From contig NZ_KV887142.1 of assembly GCF_001956315.1 (NCBI RefSeq), forward strand, positions 74,289-138,288: DNA of 64,000 bases, read 5' to 3'. Shown one piece after another: positions 47,697 through 54,222 of this stretch (position 1 is the first letter of the stretch; the number at the start of each line of letters is the position of its first letter). Under the pieces are notes generated by a model. That model made no database searches. It saw only the letters and a program-made list of their open reading frames with translations, and was not told where the DNA came from. Source of the DNA: Sphingomonas montana. GTDB taxonomy: Bacteria; Pseudomonadota; Alphaproteobacteria; Sphingomonadales; Sphingomonadaceae. The position numbers and the translations under genes are program-made.

Positions 47697-47799
47697 GCCG
47701 AAATAATGGCGTCATTTCCCAACCGTTCGCAAGCGCGTTGACCCCTTCTCCCCCCCCGCTCCGCCCGCAAAACCGGCCTGCCAAGCGGTTTCGCCCATC

Positions 47800-47815
47800 T
47801 GGCACGCTCCATGCA
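47800..47815 (+). promoter_or_regulatory. Sigma-54 promoter of the psp operon
   Basis: TGGCACGCTCCATGCA matches the -24/-12 consensus TGGCAC-N5-TTGCA, with the invariant GG (47801-47802) and GC (47813-47814) ten bases apart. The only notable deviation is A for the first T of TTGC. It faces pspA and lies 64 bases before the leader ORF. Confidence 0.85.
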
Positions 47816-47878
47816 AAGTAGCTGTCATCACCGGCCATCAGCGCCGGGACATCAGTAACCGGGTTCAGGGAGACGACC

Positions 47879-48010
47879 ATGTTCCAGTCCGATGCCAGGC
47901 ATGCCATCCTTTCCGCCATCGGCGCGCTGCTGCTGTCCGCGACCTGCGTCCCGGCGGCGGTCGGGCCGGCACCCGCGCATTCGGCGGGGGCTACGGCACT
48001 GCGCTACTGA
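47879..48010 (+). CDS. 43-residue leader peptide/small membrane protein of the psp operon
   Basis: The frame encodes 43 residues, opening MFQSDARHAILSAIGALLL and ending ATALRY. The N-terminal part is a hydrophobic signal-like helix (about 9-27) followed by an Ala/Pro/Gly-rich tail. GGGAG lies 8 bases before the ATG and the frame ends 29 bases before pspA. It is the first ORF after the sigma-54 promoter. I know no homologue by sight. It may be a small envelope protein or a leader that affects pspA translation. Confidence 0.55.
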   Translation: MFQSDARHAILSAIGALLLSATCVPAAVGPAPAHSAGATALRY

Positions 48011-48039
48011 CCCCCTCACAACTCCAAGGAAAACGCTCG

Positions 48040-48711
48040 ATGGGTATCTTCTCCCGCACCCGCGACATCATCGCCGCCAACATGACCGACCTGCTCGACC
48101 GGGCCGAGGATCCGGCCAAGATGATCCGCATGATTATCCTGGAAATGGAAGAGACGCTGGTCGAGGTCCGTGCCTCGGCCGCCCGCACCATCGCCGACCA
48201 GAAGGAGATGCGCCGCCAGATCGGAAAGCTGGCGCAGGTCCAGGAAAACTGGACGGAAAAGGCCGAACTCGCGCTGTCCAAGGGCCGCGAGGATCTTGCC
48301 AAGGCGGCGCTGGTCGAAAAGCGCAAGGCCACCGACCTGTCGGAACAGCTGCAGGCCGAGGTCGGCATGCTGGAAGACACGCTTCGCGCCTCCGAGGGCG
48401 ACATCGCCAAGCTCCAGGGCAAGCTGCGCGAGGCGCGCAGCCGCCAGAACGCCATCTCCGCCCGGCTGGAAAGCGCCAACAACCGCGTCCGGATGCGCGA
48501 AATGTATGCGGGCCAGAAGACCGAGGACGCCTTTTCGCGGTTCGAGGTGCTGGAACGTCGCGTCGACTGGGCCGAGGGCCGCGCCGATGCGCTCACCCTG
48601 GGCGCCCCGCCCAAGTCGCTGGAGGAGGAGATCGCCGAACTGCGCTCGGCCGATGCCGTCGATGCGGAGCTGGAAGCCCTGAAGGCGCGCCAGCAAGCGC
48701 GGGAGAGCTGA
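48040..48711 (+). CDS. pspA: Phage shock protein PspA
   Basis: PspA is an ESCRT-III-like coiled-coil protein that binds stressed inner membrane and inhibits PspF. The 223-residue product starts MGIFSRTRDIIAANMTDLLD with DPAKMIRMIILEMEETL, the usual PspA/IM30 opening, and continues as long charged coiled coils. Order pspF (divergent)-pspA-pspB-pspC is as in other proteobacteria. Confidence 0.95.
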   Translation: MGIFSRTRDIIAANMTDLLDRAEDPAKMIRMIILEMEETLVEVRASAARTIADQKEMRRQIGKLAQVQENWTEKAELALSKGREDLAKAALVEKRKATDLSEQLQAEVGMLEDTLRASEGDIAKLQGKLREARSRQNAISARLESANNRVRMREMYAGQKTEDAFSRFEVLERRVDWAEGRADALTLGAPPKSLEEEIAELRSADAVDAELEALKARQQARES

Positions 48712-48712
48712 G

Positions 48713-49030
48713 ATGATGGAGGACATCCTGCTGCCCATCATCGTCGTGGGCATGCTCTTCATCGGGCTGCCCTGGCTGATCTTCCACTACATCACGCGCT
48801 GGAAACAGTCGGGCACGCTTACCGTCCAGGACGAGAACCTGATGGACGACCTGTACGAAACCGCCCGCCGGCTCGACGACCGGCTGGCGACGATCGAACG
48901 GATCATCGCCGCCGATCACCCCGACTACCGCCTCGCCAGCCAGTCCGCACCCGACCGGGACTACGCCCCCCGCGACTATCGCGGCGATCCGCGCGACCCG
49001 CGCGAACCCGTCGGCCCCCGCCGCGCCTGA
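48713..49030 (+). CDS. pspB: Phage shock protein PspB
   Basis: PspB is an inner-membrane sensor-side protein that relieves PspA inhibition with PspC. The 105-residue product has the helix ILLPIIVVGMLFIGLPWLIF (about 5-24) with HYITRWKQ after it, then the coiled coil with LDDRLATIERII near residue 53. The last 30 residues are Arg/Asp/Pro-rich (DYAPRDYRGDPRDP), longer than usual. Two ATGs overlap; the first is chosen. Its coiled coil resembles those of the four small genes downstream. Confidence 0.93.
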   Translation: MMEDILLPIIVVGMLFIGLPWLIFHYITRWKQSGTLTVQDENLMDDLYETARRLDDRLATIERIIAADHPDYRLASQSAPDRDYAPRDYRGDPRDPREPVGPRRA

Positions 49031-49059
49031 CCGCGCCTTCGCACGAAAGGAACCCCGCC

Positions 49060-49443
49060 ATGTCCGCCCGCCGCACCAGCTTCTACCTCGACAAACGCAA
49101 CAAGAAGGCCATGGGCGTTTGCGCCGGGCTCGCCGACTATACCGGAGTGGACGTCACCCTGATCCGGGTCGGCACCGTCCTGCTGACGCTGTTCGCGCTC
49201 GGCCCGCTCATGCCGGTCGCCTATCTGGTGCTCGGCTGGATGGCGGACGACAAGCCGCGCGAATTCTACGCCGCCGACCCGCAGGAAGAGAAATTCTGGC
49301 AACAGGTCCGTGCCAAGCCCAGCGCATCGGTCCGCGACGTGCGCAGCCGGTTCCGCGATATCGACCGCCGGCTGGCCGACATTGAAACGCACGTCACCAG
49401 CCAGAACACCCGCCTCGCCAACGAAATCGACGCGCTGCGCTGA
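49060..49443 (+). CDS. pspC: Phage shock protein PspC
   Basis: PspC is a membrane protein that acts with PspB. The 127-residue product has the PspC domain (NKKAMGVCAGLADYTGVDVT, then LIRVGTVLLTLFALGPLMPV and AYLVLGWMADD) in the first 70 residues, then a C-terminal coiled coil (DIDRRLADIETHVTSQNTRL) that ends in EIDALR, the same ending as the next protein. AAAGGAA precedes the ATG. Confidence 0.94.
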   Translation: MSARRTSFYLDKRNKKAMGVCAGLADYTGVDVTLIRVGTVLLTLFALGPLMPVAYLVLGWMADDKPREFYAADPQEEKFWQQVRAKPSASVRDVRSRFRDIDRRLADIETHVTSQNTRLANEIDALR

Positions 49444-49481
49444 ACCGAACCGAGCCAGCCCTCGCAAAAGGGATCCTTTAC

Positions 49482-49772
49482 ATGCCGCTCACCACCGTAC
49501 CGCCGCCCATGCCGCCCGAGGCCGGCTTCTTCCTCGGCCTGATGGTGGGGGTCATCGCGACCCTGCTGATCCAGCTCTACGGCCGCCGCAAGGCCGCTCG
49601 CGCCGAAGGATCGGCCGCGATCGATACGCAGCGCGCGGTCGAACTGCTGTCGCAGGAGAACGAACGCCAGAACGACCGCACGCTGCGCCTCCAGGAACGG
49701 CTCGCCGTCCTCGAACGCATCGCCACCGATCCGGCGACCCACACCGCGCGCGAAATCGACGCGCTGCGCTGA
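49482..49772 (+). CDS. PspB-like small membrane/coiled-coil protein 1
   Basis: A 96-residue protein with a Pro-rich start, one membrane helix (about 14-34, GFFLGLMVGVIATLLIQLYG) and a C-terminal coiled coil carrying LQERLAVLERIATD and ending REIDALR. The two downstream genes carry nearly the same motif. AAGGGAT lies before the ATG and the gap to pspC is 38 bases. No named family is recognised. The topology resembles PspB: short outside end, one helix, cytoplasmic coiled coil. A role in envelope stress signalling is inferred from context. Confidence 0.75.
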   Translation: MPLTTVPPPMPPEAGFFLGLMVGVIATLLIQLYGRRKAARAEGSAAIDTQRAVELLSQENERQNDRTLRLQERLAVLERIATDPATHTAREIDALR

Positions 49773-49806
49773 TCGCCGCGCGAACTTCAGGGAACAGGGG
49801 GAACCC

Positions 49807-50091
49807 ATGGACAGACAGATCTTCATCCTCGCGCTCATCGCGATCTGCATGGTGGGCTGGGTCGTCACGACCGCGATCCGCGCGAAACACGGCTACCCGC
49901 TCACGGATGACTGGGGAAACACGGTCGATCGCGGCCTGCCGGATGCCGCACAGAAATTCGAACTGCTCGGCAGCGAGAACGACCGGCTGAAGGGGCAGGT
50001 CCTGCGGTTGGAGGAACGTATCGCGGTCCTCGAACGCATCGCCACCGACGAGGGTGCGCGCCTCGGCCGCGAAATCGAATCGCTCCGCTGA
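49807..50091 (+). CDS. PspB-like small membrane/coiled-coil protein 2
   Basis: A 94-residue protein with an N-terminal membrane helix (about 5-25, IFILALIAICMVGWVVTTAI), a middle linker (HGYPLTDDWGNTVDRGLPD) and the coiled coil LEERIAVLERIATDEGARLG followed by REIESLR. This is the closest relative of the preceding gene product in the window. AGGGGGA lies upstream of the ATG. It appears to be a tandem duplicate within the psp operon. Confidence 0.75.
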   Translation: MDRQIFILALIAICMVGWVVTTAIRAKHGYPLTDDWGNTVDRGLPDAAQKFELLGSENDRLKGQVLRLEERIAVLERIATDEGARLGREIESLR

Positions 50092-50142
50092 AGGCCCGCT
50101 TCCGGCTCTATCGACCGAACCGAATATAGAAGGACCAAGACA

Positions 50143-50400
50143 ATGGGTGGCGGACAAATGATGGTGGTGCTGATCGTCATGATCGCGTGCATCGCCGGGG
50201 TGATGAAGGCGAAATACCAGACGCAGCAACGCGCCGCGGACGACGCCGCACCGCAGGACCGCATCGATACGCAGCTTCTGGCCGACGAGGTGCGCCGCCT
50301 GCGCGAACGCGTCGTCGTGCTGGAACGCATCGCCACCGACGGCGAAGGCCCGTCCAAACTGGACCGCGAGATCGAGGCGCTGCGCCTCAAGGACCGCTGA
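50143..50400 (+). CDS. PspB-like small membrane/coiled-coil protein 3
   Basis: An 85-residue protein with a Gly-rich start, a membrane helix (about 5-22, MMVVLIVMIACIAGVM) and the coiled coil LRERVVVLERIATDGEG ending REIEALRLKDR. The hydrophobic helix is shorter than in the two preceding proteins. The LERIATD motif is retained exactly. The gap to the previous gene is 51 bases. Confidence 0.72.
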   Translation: MGGGQMMVVLIVMIACIAGVMKAKYQTQQRAADDAAPQDRIDTQLLADEVRRLRERVVVLERIATDGEGPSKLDREIEALRLKDR

Positions 50401-50426
50401 CCGACCTCTTGTTCAGGAGCAATTCC

Positions 50427-50660
50427 ATGACCGCCGATGCGAACCTCTGGATCATCGCCGCCACGGCCGCGCTCGCGGCGCTCGTCGTCGCCACCCATGC
50501 CGCCCTGATCGGCTGGCGCGGCTGGCTCGACCTGCGGCGGCTGGAGATCGAGGGCCGCCGCGATGTCGCTGCCCCGTCGCCCGGCGCGCGCATCGAACTG
50601 GCCGACCTGCGCGAACGGATCCGCAAGCTCGAAGCGATCGCGGCCGGCGTCGAACTCTGA
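50427..50660 (+). CDS. PspB-like small membrane/coiled-coil protein 4 (divergent)
   Basis: A 77-residue protein with a membrane helix (about 6-28, LWIIAATAALAALVVATHAA) and a shorter C-terminal helix with LADLRERIRKLEAIAAGVEL. The LERIATD motif is degenerate (LEAIAAG), so this is the most divergent member. CAGGAG precedes the ATG. It is the last gene before sufE, which starts 87 bases later and may be separate. Confidence 0.68.
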   Translation: MTADANLWIIAATAALAALVVATHAALIGWRGWLDLRRLEIEGRRDVAAPSPGARIELADLRERIRKLEAIAAGVEL

Positions 50661-50747
50661 TCGCCGGGTCGCCGCCCGCTGGACATCCTGACCGTTGGAC
50701 GCTCTGACCGATGGAACTGCGGCCGCCGCTCTGATACCGCCTCCGGC

Positions 50748-51161
50748 ATGACCGCACCCGCCACCTTGTCCGATGCGCTGGAGGAATATGATTTCCTCGA
50801 AGGCGACGACCGCTACCGCATGCTGATCGAGTTGGGCGAAGCCCTCGAACCGATGCCCGAAGCGCTCAAGACGGATCAGACGCTCGTACCGGGGTGCTCG
50901 TCATCAGTCTGGGTCTACCCGACGGACCAGAACGGAAAACTGAGCTTCCTCGCGGATTCGAACTCGGCATTGACGAAGGGTATCATCGCCCTCGTGCTAC
51001 TGACCATTCGCGGACGAGAGCCGTCCGAGGTGGCCATGCTCGATATCGCGGACGAGCTGAAACCATTCAACCTCACCAAGCAACTTACGTCGAAGCGCAC
51101 GCAGGGCATCCCCAACATGATCGCCCTCATCCGCGAAACCGCAGGACGCTACAGCGGCTGA
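50748..51161 (+). CDS. sufE: SufE family sulfur acceptor
   Basis: SufE takes persulfide sulfur from the cysteine desulfurase SufS for Fe-S cluster assembly. The 137-residue product has the active cysteine in LVPGCSSSVW (Cys50), and IALVLLTIRGREPSEV and TSKRTQGIPNMIALIRETA typical of the family. The rest of the suf genes are not here. Confidence 0.93.
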   Translation: MTAPATLSDALEEYDFLEGDDRYRMLIELGEALEPMPEALKTDQTLVPGCSSSVWVYPTDQNGKLSFLADSNSALTKGIIALVLLTIRGREPSEVAMLDIADELKPFNLTKQLTSKRTQGIPNMIALIRETAGRYSG

Positions 51162-51220
51162 GCCACCCTGCCCCCCCCCGGGGGCAACACGAATTGCGCC
51201 AGCACCCTGCCGAAGCACGA

Positions 51221-51287
51221 TCCCCCGGCGAACACGCCGGGGCCTGGACGCCGGCGCTCCACCTAGGCCCCGGCCTCCGCCGGGGAA
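51221..51287. repeat. Second-class palindrome pair reaching into a coding region
   Basis: TCCCCCGGCGAACACGCCGG (from 51221) faces AGGCCCCGGCCTCCGCCGG (from 51265). The second arm overlaps the last codons of the 2Fe-2S protein gene (stop at 51263-51265). Both arms belong to the CCCCGGCnnnnGCCGGGG class. Confidence 0.75.
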
Positions 51288-51613
51288 TGGCTCGCGGTCG
51301 GGACGACCGTCGCGCTGCCCGGACGCAACCGATCCACCACCGCCGCCACGTCGGTCCCGGCCGCGACCAGCAACCAGTCCCGCGGCCGTGCCGTGTCCAC
51401 CACGACCACCGCCCGCTTCGGGCATATCTTCAGGCAATCCACCTCGACCACGCCGAACGCGGCCTTGCGCCCCTTGCCGCCGCCGAGTGCCGCGCGCAGC
51501 ACCTTGGCCAGCGACGCTTCACCGTCCGGGCCGAACCCGCCGTCCAGCTTGCGGCTGCACTTGCGGCATACCAGCACGGCCGACGCCCAGTCGGCGCGGA
51601 CATGGTCTTTCAT
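51263..51613 (-). CDS. Thioredoxin-like [2Fe-2S] ferredoxin
   Basis: A 116-residue protein with the four-cysteine pattern of thioredoxin-like 2Fe-2S ferredoxins: Cys16 and Cys19 in LVCRKCSRKL, Cys60 and Cys64 in VEVDCLKICPKRA. Its electron partner is unknown. It overlaps the J-domain gene by 4 bases (ATGA). The last residues (SPAEAGA) are encoded by a copy of an intergenic palindromic repeat, suggesting that the original stop was lost or the repeat inserted at the gene end. Confidence 0.8.
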   Translation of the reverse strand: MKDHVRADWASAVLVCRKCSRKLDGGFGPDGEASLAKVLRAALGGGKGRKAAFGVVEVDCLKICPKRAVVVVDTARPRDWLLVAAGTDVAAVVDRLRPGSATVVPTASHSPAEAGA

Positions 51614-52149
51614 CGCCGGGCTTGCGCCTGCTCGCGCCGTTCGTCCGCCGCGCGCAGCACTTCATACGCGGTCTGCACAGCCTGGAACCGTTCGGCCGCC
51701 GCCGGGTCGTTCTGGTTCACATCCGGGTGGTTCGCCTTGGCAAGCTTCCGCCACGCGGTCTTGATCGCGTCCGCCTCGACATGCGGGTCCAGCCCCAGCA
51801 CCTCCAGCGCGCGCAGTTCGTCGCGCGACCGCGTTCCGTCGCCCGATCCGCCCCAGCCATAATGCGACGCCTCGGCATAGCCCGACGCAGTGCCGCGCTC
51901 GGCCTTTTCGCGCGCGGCGGCTTCCTCCGCCGACAGCCCTTCGAAATAATTCCAGCCGCGGTTATACTCGCCGGCATGTTCCTCGCAGAAATACCAGCGT
52001 TCGGGGCTGTTGGGAGATTTGGGTGCGGGTCGGTCGCCTGCCCGGCCGCACCCGTCGCGGTCGCACATCCTTACCTGGGTCGTACCCCGTTCGCCGCCAT
52101 AGCTGCGCCAGCGGGGAAAGCCCCAGTCGTTCGATCGAGACCCTGCCAT
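51610..52149 (-). CDS. J-domain protein with cysteine-containing N-terminus
   Basis: A 179-residue protein whose C-terminal 70 residues are a J domain (LEVLGLDPHVEADAIKTAWR, with HPD at residues 141-143). J domains stimulate DnaK ATPase. The N-terminal half has a possible metal site (Cys29, Cys34, Cys55, His58, in MCDRDGCGRAG and WYFCEEHAGEYNRGWNYFEG). The J domain at the C-terminus, not the N-terminus as in DnaJ, and the absence of a Gly/Phe region mark it as a specialised co-chaperone. It is coupled to the 2Fe-2S gene. Confidence 0.88.
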   Translation of the reverse strand: MAGSRSNDWGFPRWRSYGGERGTTQVRMCDRDGCGRAGDRPAPKSPNSPERWYFCEEHAGEYNRGWNYFEGLSAEEAAAREKAERGTASGYAEASHYGWGGSGDGTRSRDELRALEVLGLDPHVEADAIKTAWRKLAKANHPDVNQNDPAAAERFQAVQTAYEVLRAADERREQAQARR

Positions 52150-52204
52150 CCCGCTAACCTAGGTTCGCGCACGGCCCGCCACCATGGCCGGGCCGGAATA
52201 AAGT

Positions 52205-52573
52205 GCCAGAGGGCCTGTAAGCCGGGTTCTGTCCACCACCGCCCGAAGGCGGCGGATGGGCGACCATTCCTCTAGGACCGCGGTTACCCGCGGCCTCCAG
52301 CGACCAACCCGGACGACGGGGCGAAGCAGCCCATATGCCGTCCCTATTCGGTCTTGCTCCCGGTGGGGTTTGCCGTGCCGTTCCGGTTACCCGGTCCGCG
52401 GTGCGCTCTTACCGCACCGTTTCGCCCTGACCCGGCCGAAGCGCGGGCGGTCTGTTTTCTGTGGCACTGTCCCTAAGATCGCTCTCGCCGGGCGTTACCC
52501 GGCACCGTTGCTCCTTGGAGCCCGGACTTTCCTCCCGTGCACGGATGCACCGGCGGCCGCCCGGCCCTCTGAC
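52205..52573 (-). ncRNA. rnpB: RNase P RNA
   Basis: Read on the minus strand, the 5' end AGAGGGCC pairs with GGCCCTCT at the 3' end to form P1. The conserved core GAGGAAAGTCCGGGCTCC (near 52530), the ACAGAAAAC-type segment, GGGTAACGCC, GAGCAAGACCGAATAGGGA and the 3' GGACAGAACCCGGCTTACAG are all present. About 370 bases fits bacterial type A RNA. The upstream flank overlaps the end of the amidase gene, so the promoter must lie inside that gene or transcription continues from it. Ends are approximate. Confidence 0.95.
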
Positions 52574-52580
52574 GCGGCCG

Positions 52581-53276
52581 CTATTGCGGCAACGCCGTCC
52601 CCGAGTCCAGCAGCAGCGCGAGCAGGATCGCCCGGCATTCGCCGTCCGCCACCCCGTCCACCGTTTCAGGGCGGAACCGCCGCTGGAACGCGCGCACCGC
52701 CGCCGGCCCGTCCGCCACGTCGTACCCGAACCGTTCGAGTGCCACCAGGAACCCGCCCGGCGTCCAGTGCGGATCGCGGAACGCCAGCTTCGGCCGCGCC
52801 ACCGCCAGCCGGTGCCGCGCTAGCCGCGGCCAGTCGAACAGCTCGCCCGGATCCTCCTTCCGCGCCGGCGCGATATCCGAATGGCCGACGACGTTCACCG
52901 GCAATATCCCATGCCGCTCGACGATGTCCCCGACCAGCGGCACCAGCCGGTCCATCTGCGCCGCCGGGAACGGGCGATAGCCATGTTCATGGCCCGGATT
53001 GACGATCTCGATCCCGATGCTGATCGCGTTCACGTCCACCATGCCCCGCCACCGGGACCGCCCGGCATGCCACGCACGGTCGCCCTCATCGACCAGCCGG
53101 TACAGCGTGCCGTCCTCGTCCAGCACATAATGGGCCGACACCTTTGCCGCCGGGTCGCACAGCCGCGCGATCGCCGATTCGGCATCCGCCATCCCGGTGT
53201 AATGCAGCACGAGCATCGATACCGGCGCGCCGCGCGCATCGAAATTGGGGGACGGGCGGGAAATTGGCTCTGTCAT
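52581..53276 (-). CDS. N-acetylmuramoyl-L-alanine amidase, AmiD type
   Basis: A 231-residue zinc amidase that cleaves the muramic acid-peptide bond in cell-wall fragments. Zinc ligands fit His25 (VLHYTG), His132 (VVGHSDIAPARKEDPG) and Asp142. The C-terminal 60 residues form a peptidoglycan-binding domain (FGYDV ... AVRAFQRRFRPE). I see no signal peptide, so a cytoplasmic AmpD/AmiD-like recycling role is possible. The ATG has AAGG 8 bases upstream. It ends just before rnpB on the same strand. Confidence 0.9.
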   Translation of the reverse strand: MTEPISRPSPNFDARGAPVSMLVLHYTGMADAESAIARLCDPAAKVSAHYVLDEDGTLYRLVDEGDRAWHAGRSRWRGMVDVNAISIGIEIVNPGHEHGYRPFPAAQMDRLVPLVGDIVERHGILPVNVVGHSDIAPARKEDPGELFDWPRLARHRLAVARPKLAFRDPHWTPGGFLVALERFGYDVADGPAAVRAFQRRFRPETVDGVADGECRAILLALLLDSGTALPQ

Positions 53277-53397
53277 CGGTCGGCCTTCGGATCGCGACGT
53301 CGGATACGTCACAGCATCCCGCCCGCACCGCGCACGTCAAGCCCTGCGGTGCCCGCGCCCCGTAGCTTGGGAAATACAGTGGTACGCGCCGCGCATG

Positions 53398-54222
53398 TCA
53401 GGCCGCGCGGTGATCCACCGGGCGGTACAGCCCGCGATTGTCGACGTCCGATGTGAAATAACCGGTCTGGTCGATCGCCGTCTCGCCCGCCCCCAGCAGC
53501 AGGAAAGCGTCCGGGGCGGCCGCCCGCGCCAGTCGCTGGAACGCGCGGCGCCGCACCGCGTCGGAGAAATAGAACAGGACGTTGCGACACAGGATGATGT
53601 CGAACCGCGCCGGCAACGGCGGCGCATCCAGCACGCTGAGCGTATGGAACCGCACCCGCGCGCGCAGTTCGGGCCGCGCGCGCCAGACGTCGCCCTCGCC
53701 GTCGAACCAGCGGACCAGCTGCCGCACGGCCAGGCCGCGCTGGATCTCGAACTGCGAATATTCGCCGTCGCGCGCCTGCTTTATGGCCGCCTGCGACACG
53801 TCGGTCGCCACTATGTCGATCCGCCAATCGTCCAGCGCCGCGATGCCGGCCAGCGCCATCGCGATCGAATAGGCTTCCTGCCCCGTCGAACAGCCGGCCG
53901 ACCAGATACGCAGCGTCCGGTCCGGGCGCGCCGCCATCACCTGCGGCAGGGCACGGTCGATCAGCAGGCCGAAACTGAGCGGATCGCGGAAGAAACTCGT
54001 CTCGTTGTTCAGCAGCGCCTCGACCACCGCGTCGGACAGCGCGGGGTCGCGCCCGCCCGCCACCGCAGCCGCCACCGCATCGGCGCTGCCGAACCCGTGC
54101 GTCCGGATCAGCGTGTCCAGTGCGATGTCCAGCCGCCAGTGCCGCCCGTCGGACAGCATCTGCCCGGTGCGCTGTTCCAGGATGCCGGCCAGCATCCGCG
54201 CGCTGACGGGGCTCATCTCCAT
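53398..54222 (-). CDS. cheR: Chemotaxis methyltransferase CheR
   Basis: CheR methylates glutamates on chemoreceptors with S-adenosylmethionine. The 274-residue product has the N-terminal helical domain (MLAGILEQRTGQMLSDGRHW), LLNNETSFFRDPLSF, the SAM-binding loop IWSAGCSTGQEAYSIAM and FDIILCRNVLFYFSD. The start ATG overlaps the end of cheB by about 10 bases; an internal ATG two codons later would give a 4-base overlap. It is last in the che cluster. Confidence 0.93.
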   Translation of the reverse strand: MEMSPVSARMLAGILEQRTGQMLSDGRHWRLDIALDTLIRTHGFGSADAVAAAVAGGRDPALSDAVVEALLNNETSFFRDPLSFGLLIDRALPQVMAARPDRTLRIWSAGCSTGQEAYSIAMALAGIAALDDWRIDIVATDVSQAAIKQARDGEYSQFEIQRGLAVRQLVRWFDGEGDVWRARPELRARVRFHTLSVLDAPPLPARFDIILCRNVLFYFSDAVRRRAFQRLARAAAPDAFLLLGAGETAIDQTGYFTSDVDNRGLYRPVDHRAA

